Source: Acetonema longum DSM 6540
GTDB lineage: Bacteria; Bacillota; Negativicutes; Sporomusales; Acetonemataceae
Length of the DNA stretch: 64,000 nucleotides
Direction: 5' to 3'
NCBI RefSeq assembly: GCF_000219125.1
Contig: NZ_AFGF01000241.1
Coordinates: forward strand, 1 to 64,000
The position numbers were made by a program, and so were the translations under genes. The notes beneath the pieces were generated by a model that did not search any database, was not told the DNA's origin, and was given only the letters and a program-made list of their open reading frames with translations. Positions 37,956 through 46,624 of this stretch are shown piece after piece. Position 1 is the first letter of the stretch. Each line of letters opens with the position of its first letter.

Positions 37956-38216
37956 CTACCTCGGTTCGACGATTAATTTGATGGCGGTTCGCTCTTCACC
38001 ATCAATCATGATATCTGTAAAGGCAGGGATGCAAATAAGATCGACTCCATGGGGAGCCACAAAGCCTCGCGCAATCGCGACCGCTTTTACTGCCTGGTTG
38101 AGTGCGCCGGCTCCGATGGCTTGCATTTCAGCGCAGCCCCGTTCCCTCAAGACTCCGGCCAGAGCCCCTGCAACAGAATTAGGATTAGACTTTGCTGATA
38201 CTTTCAAGACGTCCAT
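37956..38216 (-). CDS. spoVS: Stage V sporulation protein S
   Basis: 86-aa SpoVS, a small ALBA-like protein needed for spore coat and core maturation in Bacillus. The sequence is highly typical: MDVLKVSAKSNPNSVAGALA at the start and a GAGALNQAVKAVAIARG stretch. ATG with GGAGGGCAC upstream. It is a single gene with its own promoter and terminator. Its presence near rny matches B. subtilis order and supports a spore-forming host. Confidence 0.96.
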   Translation of the reverse strand: MDVLKVSAKSNPNSVAGALAGVLRERGCAEMQAIGAGALNQAVKAVAIARGFVAPHGVDLICIPAFTDIMIDGEERTAIKLIVEPR

Positions 38217-38245
38217 ATTATCAGTGCCCTCCTCTAATTAAACAA

Positions 38246-38274
38246 AATATATGATGCGGCAAAAGGTTTTGCAA
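38246..38274 (-). promoter_or_regulatory. Promoter of spoVS
   Basis: On the minus strand TTGCAA (38274-38269) and TATATT (38251-38246) are separated by exactly 17 bases, about 30 bases upstream of the spoVS ATG. It looks sigma-A-like; a sigma-H motif as in B. subtilis was not evident. Confidence 0.55.
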
Positions 38275-38366
38275 CATGAGTTGTTTTCTGGTAAATACGC
38301 TTCTGTTGAGAGAAAAAAAGATTCAAAGTATTAAGAATAAATCAACAAAAATTTTTAAACATTCAT

Positions 38367-38900
38367 CTATTTATTAAAAACCAATACTCGGCCATCTTCT
38401 CTGATGCCGATCAAGCTATGCTCAGCATAATCTTTTTTTACATTTTCCAGCATGTTTTCAATCAGTTCTTCCTGAACAAGCAAATCTTCTTCCAGCAGAA
38501 ACTCATTTTGATCGGTAATCAAGCGGTCTTTTAATTGCTCCCGCAAGAGTGCAATCAGTAACGCAATTTCCCCTTTGGTAAAAGTGTAGACATCCCGGAT
38601 CACAGTTAAGATAGTCACTTGCTCGTAAGTACTGATGTGAACACGAACAATGCTATTGGCCTTTTCGCCGTTTAACAAATGATAAGTATGAATGCTGTCT
38701 AAAAGCCGATTTTGCAATGTAGCAATTTTACATTCCGAAGGGATGCCGGAAAACATAAATGTAAACTTTAAAGAATGTGAAAGCGGATCAAATCGTATCG
38801 TCCCAACTTCCGGATAGCGTACAAGAATTGAAATCAGTAAATTGACTCCGTCAGAAATCCGTTCATCTCCCTGCTGATATTGGGGCATATAGTTCACCAT
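38367..38900 (-). CDS. Hypothetical protein between rny and spoVS
   Basis: 177-aa soluble protein I do not recognise. The N-terminal half is beta-rich (VGTIRFDPLSHSLKFTFMF). A central strand region (NSIVRVHISTYEQVTILTVIRD) is followed by an acidic helical C-terminus (about 110-155) and a final strand. There is no membrane segment, signal peptide or catalytic motif. The ATG has a weak SD, and another ATG lies at codon 5. In B. subtilis the rny-spoVS interval holds ymdB, which is absent here. Strand, codon use and length support a real gene. Confidence 0.6.
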   Translation of the reverse strand: MVNYMPQYQQGDERISDGVNLLISILVRYPEVGTIRFDPLSHSLKFTFMFSGIPSECKIATLQNRLLDSIHTYHLLNGEKANSIVRVHISTYEQVTILTVIRDVYTFTKGEIALLIALLREQLKDRLITDQNEFLLEEDLLVQEELIENMLENVKKDYAEHSLIGIREDGRVLVFNK

Positions 38901-38989
38901 CCAAGCAAAAAAATTAGGAACAAAAAATAAGACAATAAAGAATGCATATCTTTTTGTTTCTCTAACGATTCGCTAAAATCCTGCATAAA

Positions 38990-39036
38990 ACACAACGCGA
39001 AATAAAAAACGGCCCTAAGGCCATTTTTTATTTCGC
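38990..39036 (-). terminator. Terminator overlapping the rny stop codon
   Basis: Long inverted repeat CGCGAAATAAAAAA-C-GGCC / GGCC-A-TTTTTTATTTCGCG with a CTAA loop and one mismatch. The upstream arm contains the last codons and the TAA stop of rny (39028-39030). On the minus strand the second arm includes a TTTTTTATTT run. Termination would leave the stop codon within the stem. Confidence 0.8.
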
Positions 39037-40569
39037 GTAATCAACCGCTCGAGTTTCCCGAATGACAGTAACCTTTATTTGACCAGGATACTCCAGTTCA
39101 CTTTCAATCTTTTTAACGATATCGCGTGCTATACGAACGGACGATACGTCATCTACCTTATCAGGTTTTACAATAATGCGGATTTCGCGTCCGGCCTGAA
39201 TTGCATAGGATTTTTCTACACCCTCAAACGACTCTGCAATATTCTCTAACCGTGTCAGTCTTTTCAAGTAGGTTTCCAGGCTTTCCCGGCGAGCGCCGGG
39301 ACGGGCGGCGGAAACAGCATCGGCAGCAGCCACCAAAACAGCTTGAACGGTTTTCGCTTCCTCGTCCCCGTGGTGGGCACCGATTGCGTTAATTACTTCC
39401 GCAGATTCACGGTATTTTTTTGCCAAGTCGGCTCCAATAGTAACGTGAGGTCCTTCTACCTCATGATCAACCGCTTTGCCAATATCATGCAATAATCCGG
39501 AACGTTTCGCCAGCATTACGTCCACGCCTAATTCGGCAGCCATAACGCCAGCCAGATGAGCAACTTCAATTGAGTGTTTCAAAACATTTTGACCATAACT
39601 GGTACGATATTTAAGCCGTCCCAGCAGTTTAATCAACTCGGGATGCAGTCCGTGAACACCGGTTTCGAAAGTAGCCTGTTCTCCCGCCTCTTTGATCTTC
39701 TGATCGACTTCTTTTTGTGCCTTTTCCACCATTTCTTCGATACGAGCAGGATGGATCCGGCCATCGGTAATCAGCTTCTCCAGGGCAATTCTCGCCACTT
39801 CCCGCCGTACCGGATCAAATCCGGATAGTATGACGGCTTCGGGCGTGTCATCAATGATCAAATCAATGCCGGTTAAAGTCTCTAAGGTGCGAATATTGCG
39901 ACCTTCACGCCCAATAATACGTCCCTTCATTTCATCATTCGGCAGCGCCACAACCGACACGGTAGTTTCCGCGACATGGTCGGCAGCACATCGTTGAATG
40001 GCCAGAGAAATAATTTCTCGCGCCTTTTTATCGGCTTCTTCTCTGGCTTGTTGTTCGAGATCTTTAATCAAAATCGCCGTTTCATGCTTGATTTCCTCTT
40101 CTACATTTGCCAGCAGCAACTGTCTAGCCTGCTCAGAAGTCAAACCTGATAATCGTTCAAGTTCAGCGAGTTGTTTAGTATACAACTCGTTAATTTTCTC
40201 TTGACTCTTATCCAACTCAGCCTCTTTTCGGCCAAGCGTCTCTTCCTTTTTTTCCAGGGAATCAATTTTGCGGTCCAGATTTTCTTCCTTCTGTACTAGA
40301 CGGCGTTCAAGACGCTGCAATTCGGCACGACGTTCTTTTACTTCACGGTCTAACTCACTTCTTAGACGATGAATTTCTTCCTTGGCTTCCAGGAGAGATT
40401 CTTTCTTTTTCGCCTCGCCGAATCGTTCCGCCTCTTCCAAAATTTTTTTAGCGGCATTCTCCGCCAAAGCAATTTTAGCTTCCGCAATATTTCTTCGCGT
40501 CAGATAGCCTGCACCAAATCCAATTGCTCCAATAATGATTGCAATAATAATTATTTCAAATAAGATAAT
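39028..40569 (-). CDS. rny: Ribonuclease Y, probable ATT or ATC start
   Basis: RNase Y, the membrane-anchored endoribonuclease that starts mRNA decay. From the first standard start (TTG 40467) it lacks the expected N-terminal anchor. The same frame runs 34 codons further up to an in-frame TAA (40572-40570) and encodes a hydrophobic segment ([19 protein letters not shown]) followed by TRR, exactly the RNase Y anchor. It has no ATG, GTG or TTG there. AAGGAGGT ends 4 bases before ATT (40569), followed by ATC. From the ATT the protein is 513 aa: anchor, long coiled coil, KH domain ([12 protein letters not shown]) and HD domain ([11 protein letters not shown]). Confidence 0.9.
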   Translation of the reverse strand: MILFEIIIIAIIIGAIGFGAGYLTRRNIAEAKIALAENAAKKILEEAERFGEAKKKESLLEAKEEIHRLRSELDREVKERRAELQRLERRLVQKEENLDRKIDSLEKKEETLGRKEAELDKSQEKINELYTKQLAELERLSGLTSEQARQLLLANVEEEIKHETAILIKDLEQQAREEADKKAREIISLAIQRCAADHVAETTVSVVALPNDEMKGRIIGREGRNIRTLETLTGIDLIIDDTPEAVILSGFDPVRREVARIALEKLITDGRIHPARIEEMVEKAQKEVDQKIKEAGEQATFETGVHGLHPELIKLLGRLKYRTSYGQNVLKHSIEVAHLAGVMAAELGVDVMLAKRSGLLHDIGKAVDHEVEGPHVTIGADLAKKYRESAEVINAIGAHHGDEEAKTVQAVLVAAADAVSAARPGARRESLETYLKRLTRLENIAESFEGVEKSYAIQAGREIRIIVKPDKVDDVSSVRIARDIVKKIESELEYPGQIKVTVIRETRAVDYAK

Positions 40570-40602
40570 TTACACCTCCTTCTTTTTAGGTTTAATTACG
40601 GG

Positions 40603-40628
40603 TAAAGCCGAGTATCAACTCGGCTTTA
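40603..40628. promoter_or_regulatory. Hairpin in the rny leader
   Basis: TAAAGCCGAG and CTCGGCTTTA form a perfect 10-bp stem with a 6-base loop, about 25 bases upstream of the rny SD. No T-run follows on the minus strand, so it looks like a 5' RNA structure rather than a terminator. Confidence 0.45.
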
Positions 40629-40757
40629 GCACTTTATAATGCTCCCCTACAGTTGTCGGCAAGTCGGTAGTATAACATTACATATGGATTGATTTCATTG
40701 TAAATGTTTTTCAAAGGAGTGTCAAGCTAACCTTGCTTTCTACCCGGCTTATTCGAC

Positions 40758-41192
40758 TCATTCTGTCATTAAAGGAGAAATAACTCGGTTGATGACAGGG
40801 CGGGAGAAACCTCTGGAATATAAAAAGCGCGCTGCCTTGGGAAGATCATCCAGCAAGCGGCGCTTTGTCAGCAGATCTTTTGCCCAGATGTCTTCCTCGC
40901 TAAAATCAATTTGACTCATTTGCTCTCTAATGATCGGATCGGAAATTCCTCGCTTGCGCAGCTTGTTGCGAATTCCCAGGGAACCCAGGTCACCCTGAAT
41001 GCAATGCTTCTCAATCAACCGGCGGCATAATAATTCATCTGATAAGTAGTGCCGTTCCAACAAATAGGAAACTGTCCGGTCTACTTGAGACGGCAAAGCT
41101 TTAAGACGCAGTTTTTGCCGAAGCTCATACTCGCTTAAATCGCGCCGGCCGAGAAGCCGCATAGCCAAAGCCAGAACCTCTGCCTCATTCAA
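40758..41192 (-). CDS. recX: Regulatory protein RecX
   Basis: 144-aa RecX, which modulates RecA filaments. The three-helix tandem repeats are visible: [27 protein letters not shown] and a third before the SPLMTE end. The start is TTG, 9 bases after GGAGG, and the first bases overlap the recA stop, so the two are coupled. Normal length for the short form. Confidence 0.9.
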   Translation of the reverse strand: MNEAEVLALAMRLLGRRDLSEYELRQKLRLKALPSQVDRTVSYLLERHYLSDELLCRRLIEKHCIQGDLGSLGIRNKLRKRGISDPIIREQMSQIDFSEEDIWAKDLLTKRRLLDDLPKAARFLYSRGFSRPVINRVISPLMTE

Positions 41193-42231
41193 CCGCCAGA
41201 TCCTCCGTACCGGCTTCGGTTGCTGCCGTCAACTTCAGATTACTGTTGCCTTGCAGCAAAGTTTCTCTGATTCTTCTCTCGATTTCATCGCTGACAGCTT
41301 TATTGGCTTTCAGATACTCCTTGGCATTTTCCCGGCCCTGGCCCAAACGATTATTATTATAGGAATACCAGGCGCCGCTTTTATCAATCACTTCTAATTC
41401 AGTGGCTATATCCACCAGGCATCCCTCGCGGGAAATTCCTTCGCCGTACATAATATCAAATTCCGCTTGTTTAAAGGGCGGTGCAATTTTATTTTTGACC
41501 ACTTTCACCTTGGTCCGATTGCCGACGGCATCATTGCCGACTTTGATGCTTTCAGTTCTGCGGACCTCCAAACGCACGGAAGCGTAAAACTTAAGGGCGC
41601 GGCCGCCGGTCGTAGTTTCCGGGTTGCCAAACATGACACCTACTTTTTCCCGGATTTGGTTGATAAAAATGGCGGTAGTGCGGGATTTACTGATGATGCC
41701 GGTAAGTTTGCGCAGGGCTTGAGACATTAAGCGGGCCTGAAGGCCTACATGAGAATCCCCCATTTCCCCTTCAATTTCAGCCTTGGGAACCAAGGCTGCT
41801 ACCGAATCTACGACGATAACGTCAATGGCCCCGCTACGCACTAAAGCATCGGCAATCTCCAGAGCTTGCTCCCCGTGATCAGGCTGGGAAATCAGCAGGT
41901 TATCAATGTCTACCCCCAGCTTTTTTGCATAAACAGGATCCAGAGCATGTTCAGCATCGATAAAAGCGGCAATGCCTCCCTTTTTTTGCGCTTCAGCGAT
42001 CACGTGCAGGGCCACGGTGGTTTTACCGGAAGATTCCGGTCCATAGATTTCGATTACTCTGCCGCGGGGAACGCCGCCTACTCCTAGGGCAACATCCAAT
42101 GAAATAGCTCCTGTAGGGATTACTTCCACGTTCATTTTGGCAGCTGCTTCACCCAGCTTCATAATGGATCCCTTGCCAAAGTCTTTTTCAATTTGCCGCA
42201 TGGCGCTTTCCAAAGCCTTGATTTTATCCAT
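41185..42231 (-). CDS. recA: Recombinase RecA
   Basis: 348-aa RecA. Walker [10 protein letters not shown] (about 66-74), the [14 protein letters not shown] signature and the L1/L2 loops are all standard. The ATG at 42231 has GGGAGGGG upstream; eleven extra codons in the open frame are not used. It overlaps recX at the 3' end. I saw no clear LexA-type box in the 60 bases upstream. Confidence 0.97.
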   Translation of the reverse strand: MDKIKALESAMRQIEKDFGKGSIMKLGEAAAKMNVEVIPTGAISLDVALGVGGVPRGRVIEIYGPESSGKTTVALHVIAEAQKKGGIAAFIDAEHALDPVYAKKLGVDIDNLLISQPDHGEQALEIADALVRSGAIDVIVVDSVAALVPKAEIEGEMGDSHVGLQARLMSQALRKLTGIISKSRTTAIFINQIREKVGVMFGNPETTTGGRALKFYASVRLEVRRTESIKVGNDAVGNRTKVKVVKNKIAPPFKQAEFDIMYGEGISREGCLVDIATELEVIDKSGAWYSYNNNRLGQGRENAKEYLKANKAVSDEIERRIRETLLQGNSNLKLTAATEAGTEDLAVE

Positions 42232-42301
42232 TTCTTCCCCTCCCATCCTGCCATCATAACACAAGCTTCTATTTCTATCCTTGCATTCGCGATGCCGTTC
42301 T

Positions 42302-43880
42302 TTAATTTCGACCTTTAGCCGGTTCCACGTTAATTCTATAACCCTTTATCGTATTGCGGTGCATAACGGCCAGAACCTTTTCCGCCACATCTTCCGGCAC
42401 TTCAACAAAAGTAAATTTATCATAAATGTTGATCAAACCGATGGTGTTACCCGGAATACCGGTTTCTTCGGCAATGGTCCGGACCATGTCCTCAGGCCGG
42501 ATATTTTGCGCCCTGCCCACGTTGAAAAATAGGCGTACCATGCCTTCCTCAGCACCGGTATTCTCAAAGCTGCTCTTTTCTTCCGCTGCTTTCTCCTTAT
42601 ATCCTTCCTGAGCAAACTTTAATGCCGCAGCCGCTACATCCATCGGATCATATTCCGCTGAGAGATCAGCTACGATGGAATGATAATCGGCGAAATTGCC
42701 CTGCATTAGGACCTGCAGCAGGCGAGTTTTCAGAACTTCTTTTTGCCGCTCCAGAATATCGGCGGAAGTAGGCAAGGCTCTTCGAACAATGCGGGTTTTA
42801 ACCGCTTTTTCGATGATTTTCAGCTGGCGATATTCCCGAGGTTCGATAAAGGTAATGGCATGTCCTTTTTTTGCCGGCCCGGCCGGTCCGGCCAATCCTG
42901 TGGACATAGGACTCAGGATCCTGGGGAATATCAAAGTTGACTACATGGGTCACATGTTCAATATCCAGACCCCGTGCTGCCACATCGGTGGCCACTAATA
43001 TCTCCAGCTGTCCGTCCCGGAACTTTTTCATGACTCTGTCCCGCTGGGACTGGCTCAGGTCGCCATGCAGGCCGTCGGCCATATATCCCCGGGCTTGCAA
43101 TGAAGAAACTAGATCATTGACTCCCTTTTTGGTACGGCAAAAAATAATCAGGCGGTCAGTTTCTTCAATATCAAGAATACGGCAAAGACCTTCCAGTTTG
43201 TCGCGCGTCTCATAATAGCTCTGGTCAATCAGGGGAACGGTAATTTGTTCTTTGCTGATGGTGACCGTGACCGGGTTGTTCATATATTTATTGGCCAACG
43301 CCAGAATCGCCGAAGGCATGGTAGCCGAAAAAAGGAGGGTTTGCCGGCCCTCAGCGGGTACCTGATCCAGAATGCTTTCTACATCCTCAATAAACCCCAT
43401 GTCCAGCATTTCGTCGGCTTCGTCTAATACCACAGTTTTTACCGTATCAAGATGAATCGTGTTGCGCCGGATGTGATCCAGCATTCTTCCAGGGGTGCCG
43501 ATTACTACCTGAACCCCGTATTTTAATGTCCGGATCTGGCGTTCAATCGATTGCCCGCCATAGATTGGCAGGACTTTCAATTTGCGAAATTTACCGATTT
43601 TTGATAACTCTTCGGAAACCTGTATGGCCAACTCACGGGTAGGGGTTAGAACCAGCGCTTGAATATGCCTGCTGTCATTGAGCCGTTCGATAATGGGAAT
43701 GCCAAAAGCAGCTGTCTTCCCTGTGCCGGTCTGGGCCTGCCCGATCACATCATGCCCTTCTAACACTGTGGGGATGGTTTTGCTTTGAATAGGAGACGGC
43801 TCCTCAAAACCCATTTCTGTGATCGCTGTTATAATTTTTTTGCTTAAAGCAATATCGCCAAATAAACCTTGTTCTTTCAT
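42302..43880 (-). pseudogene. DEAD-box RNA helicase (CshA/DeaD type), +1 in a poly(A) run
   Basis: ATP-dependent RNA helicase in two frames. The first part (42798-43880, 360 aa) holds every core motif: AQTGTGKT, PTRELA, GTPGR, DEAD, SAT, the region around ATDVAARGLD, and HRIGRTGRAG. It then leaves frame at KK. The second (42302 up to the join near 42870) supplies KKGHAITFIEPREY and the C-terminal DbpA-like RNA-binding domain (VRLFFNVGRAQNI...). The minus strand reads seven A at 42872-42866 where six restore one 525-aa protein. As written the product keeps the helicase core but loses the RNA-binding tail. Sequencing error, mutation or slippage are all possible. Confidence 0.85.
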
Positions 43881-43898
43881 AGACTTTCCTCCTAAAAA

Positions 43899-45134
43899 TT
43901 AGAGTACATAACGTCGTAGATGGTCTAACGCTGCATGACTGGTGCGTTGTTTAATATTCATCCGGCTGCCGGTGAATATATTTCGGTGCACTATCGGTCC
44001 CTTGGATCCGTCTACCGCAATATAAACCAACCCTACCGGCTTTTGTTCGGTACCGCCGCCCGGACCGGCAATCCCAGTAATGCCAATGCCGATATGGCTG
44101 GCAAACTTACTGCGGATTTGCTTGGCCATATAAAGGGCAGTTTCCGGACTGACAGCGCCAAAATCCCGCAGCACCGAGTCGGGAATATCCAGAAACCCCT
44201 GTTTCACCTCATTGCTGTAGGCCACGACAGAACCAACAATATAGCCGGAACTGCCGGGAATATCCGTAAGCCGGCTGGTAACCAGACCACCGGTGCAAGA
44301 TTCTGCCAGGCTGAGGGTCTGATTCGTTTCTGTTAATAAATTGCCCACAACCACTTCTAAATTTTCATCATCACAGCCATAGATAAATTCATTAATTCTG
44401 CTGCGTATTTGAGACTCCAGTCCGGCAATGAGTTCCTTTGCCTGAACGTCAGATGAAGCTTTGGCAGTAATCCGGACGTGAATCTCTCCGTCCCTGGCCA
44501 ACAAAGCAAGGGTAGGATTGGTTTGCCGGCGAATCAGATCCATAATTTTTTCTTCCAGCGCCGATTCGCCGATGCCAAAGGTACGCAATACCTTCGAGAG
44601 AATCGCTCCTTGCTCGCCAAAACGGTTCTTTAGATAAGGAACCACACCATTTTCAAACATCCATTCCATCTCATGGGGAGGGCCCGGCAAATCGATAATT
44701 ATTTTTCCCATGTGTTCCATAATGACTCCGGGCGCAGTACCCCGTTCATTATCCAATACAAAAGCGCCCTGGGGCATCATCGCCTGCCTTAAATTGCTCT
44801 GGGGCATGGAAAGGCTGCGGCGGGCAAAAAATGCTTCTATCCGTTCGACGCTGTGGGAATCTAAAACCAGCGGCAGTCCAAGCACCGAGGCGCAAACCTC
44901 TTTGGTAATGTCTCCTTGGGTGGGACCCAGGCCTCCGGTGGTAATCACCAAACCAGCCCGTCCCAATGCTGTATTCACTACCTGGGTCATGCGCTCCCGG
45001 TTGTCCCCTACCGTGGATTGGAACAACACGCTAAACCCTAATGCATTAAGCCGCTGTGCTAAATATTGGGCATTCTTATTTAATATCTGGCCTAAAAGTA
45101 TCTCAGTGCCGGTACTGATCAGTTCGACAATCAT
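43899..45134 (-). CDS. cinA: CinA-type nicotinamide-nucleotide amidohydrolase / damage-inducible protein
   Basis: 411-aa CinA. The N-terminal MoaB/MogA-like domain (GTEILLGQILNKN, TTGGLGPTQGDITKE) is joined to a C-terminal NMN deamidase (PncC) domain with SLAESCTGGLV and GITGIAGPGGGT. It salvages NMN and acts on ADP-ribose in other species. ATG with AGGAGG 8 bases upstream. It lies near recA, as in many Firmicutes, with 18 bases to the helicase gene. A complex hairpin region precedes it. Confidence 0.94.
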   Translation of the reverse strand: MIVELISTGTEILLGQILNKNAQYLAQRLNALGFSVLFQSTVGDNRERMTQVVNTALGRAGLVITTGGLGPTQGDITKEVCASVLGLPLVLDSHSVERIEAFFARRSLSMPQSNLRQAMMPQGAFVLDNERGTAPGVIMEHMGKIIIDLPGPPHEMEWMFENGVVPYLKNRFGEQGAILSKVLRTFGIGESALEEKIMDLIRRQTNPTLALLARDGEIHVRITAKASSDVQAKELIAGLESQIRSRINEFIYGCDDENLEVVVGNLLTETNQTLSLAESCTGGLVTSRLTDIPGSSGYIVGSVVAYSNEVKQGFLDIPDSVLRDFGAVSPETALYMAKQIRSKFASHIGIGITGIAGPGGGTEQKPVGLVYIAVDGSKGPIVHRNIFTGSRMNIKQRTSHAALDHLRRYVL

Positions 45135-45210
45135 ACAGTCAACCTCCTAAATAAAGAAATTCGCATAAAAAGGAAGTTTTCCTCCCTTCGGCACGAAACT
45201 TGCTAAAGTA

Positions 45211-45280
45211 TCTGCGGATTTTGTCCTGCATATATAAAAATAGTAGGACAAAATCCGTCGCTACTATTTTTACAAGCAGA
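45211..45280. repeat. Overlapping alternative inverted repeats between rimO and cinA
   Basis: Hairpin A: 45215-45227 with 45245-45257, 13 bp perfect. Hairpin B: 45235-45246 with 45261-45272, 12 bp perfect (TAAAAATAGTAG/CTACTATTTTTA). They share bases, so they cannot form together. A flanking TCTGC/GCAGA pair adds an outer stem. On the minus strand B is made first, then A. Confidence 0.75.
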
Positions 45281-46606
45281 CTATAACTTTTCGCCCAATA
45301 AATCATATGCAAAACCTTGCACGATCCTTACCTTGACGAATTCACCGGCAGGCAGCGCTGAAGCACTTTCAATATAAATATGGCCGTCAACATCAGGTGC
45401 TTCCCGGTAAGAACGGCCCATCATCACCCGATCTTGTTCGGTGGCTCCTTCGATCAGAACATCCAGTATCTGCATTTCCATGCTCTGATTGATCTGTTCG
45501 GAAATTTGGGATTGGATGGCCATTAATTCATGGTACCGTTCCTGTTTAGTTTCGTCTGCAATTTGATCCTCCAAGGCGGCGGCAACCGTCCCTTCTTCCT
45601 GCGAATAGGTAAAGATGCCCACATGCTCAAACCGCTGCTCACTGATAAAGTTACGCAGATTTTGAAATTGTTGTTCTGTTTCACCGGGAAAACCGACAAT
45701 AAAAGACGTCCGGACGGCCACGCCGGGAATACGGCTTCTGATCTTAGCCAGCAGGACTTCAATTTCATTTTGGTTGTCCGGACGGTTCATGACCTGCAGT
45801 ATCGAGTCATCAATGTGCTGCAGCGGCAGATCAATATACTTACAGATTTTGGGTTCTTTGGCGATCAGGTCAATCAGATCATCCGTAAAATATTTAGGGT
45901 AACAATACAAAATCCGGATCCAGGCGATGCCGTCAATGCGGACTAATTCTTTCAACAGACCGGTGAGCTTAGGTCCGTCATATAAATCCCGTCCATAGCT
46001 GGTGGTATCCTGGGCGATCAGGTTAATTTCCTTTACACCCCGCGCCGCAAGCTGTTTAACTTCATTCACCACTGATGCCGCAGTCCGGCTGCGAAAGGCG
46101 CCGCGAACCATGGGTATCACGCAAAAGGAGCAGCAATTACTGCAGCCCTCAGCAATTTTTACATATGCCGTATGGGAAGGCGTAGTAGTAATGCGGGGCA
46201 TAGTTTCATCATAGATAGCTGGATCTTCCCCCGTCAAAAGAAGCCTTTCCTTTTTTTGCAAAACCACTTCAATAGCTTCAACCACCCGATGCCAGGCACC
46301 GGTACCTAAAATCGCGTCTACTTCCGGCAGTTCGTCCAGCAGCTCGCCCTGATAACGCTGGCCCAGACAGCCGGCAACGATCAGACAGCGGCAATGGCCG
46401 GTTTTTTTATACGCCGCCATCTGTAAGATAACCGAAATCGACTCTTCCTTGGCCGAGTCAATGAAACTGCAGGTATTTACAATAAGTATTTCAGCCTCCG
46501 CCGGGTCATCGGTAATATTTATTCCGGCTTTATCTAACAAGCCCAGCATGATTTCCGTGTCCACCAGATTCTTAGCGCATCCTAAACTGATAAATCCTGC
46601 ACGCAA
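45281..46606 (-). CDS. rimO: Ribosomal protein S12 methylthiotransferase RimO
   Basis: 441-aa radical SAM methylthiotransferase modifying an Asp of ribosomal protein S12. The N-terminal domain has LGCAKNLVDTE, NTCSFIDSAKEES and AGCLGQ. The radical SAM core has CSNCCSFCVIP (about 150), and a C-terminal TRAM domain ends the protein. LGCAKNLVD separates RimO from MiaB. The start is TTG, 7 bases after GGAGG. It lies 18 bases after the YgiQ gene. Confidence 0.93.
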   Translation of the reverse strand: MRAGFISLGCAKNLVDTEIMLGLLDKAGINITDDPAEAEILIVNTCSFIDSAKEESISVILQMAAYKKTGHCRCLIVAGCLGQRYQGELLDELPEVDAILGTGAWHRVVEAIEVVLQKKERLLLTGEDPAIYDETMPRITTTPSHTAYVKIAEGCSNCCSFCVIPMVRGAFRSRTAASVVNEVKQLAARGVKEINLIAQDTTSYGRDLYDGPKLTGLLKELVRIDGIAWIRILYCYPKYFTDDLIDLIAKEPKICKYIDLPLQHIDDSILQVMNRPDNQNEIEVLLAKIRSRIPGVAVRTSFIVGFPGETEQQFQNLRNFISEQRFEHVGIFTYSQEEGTVAAALEDQIADETKQERYHELMAIQSQISEQINQSMEMQILDVLIEGATEQDRVMMGRSYREAPDVDGHIYIESASALPAGEFVKVRIVQGFAYDLLGEKL

Positions 46607-46624
46607 GACAAAACCTCCAATATT

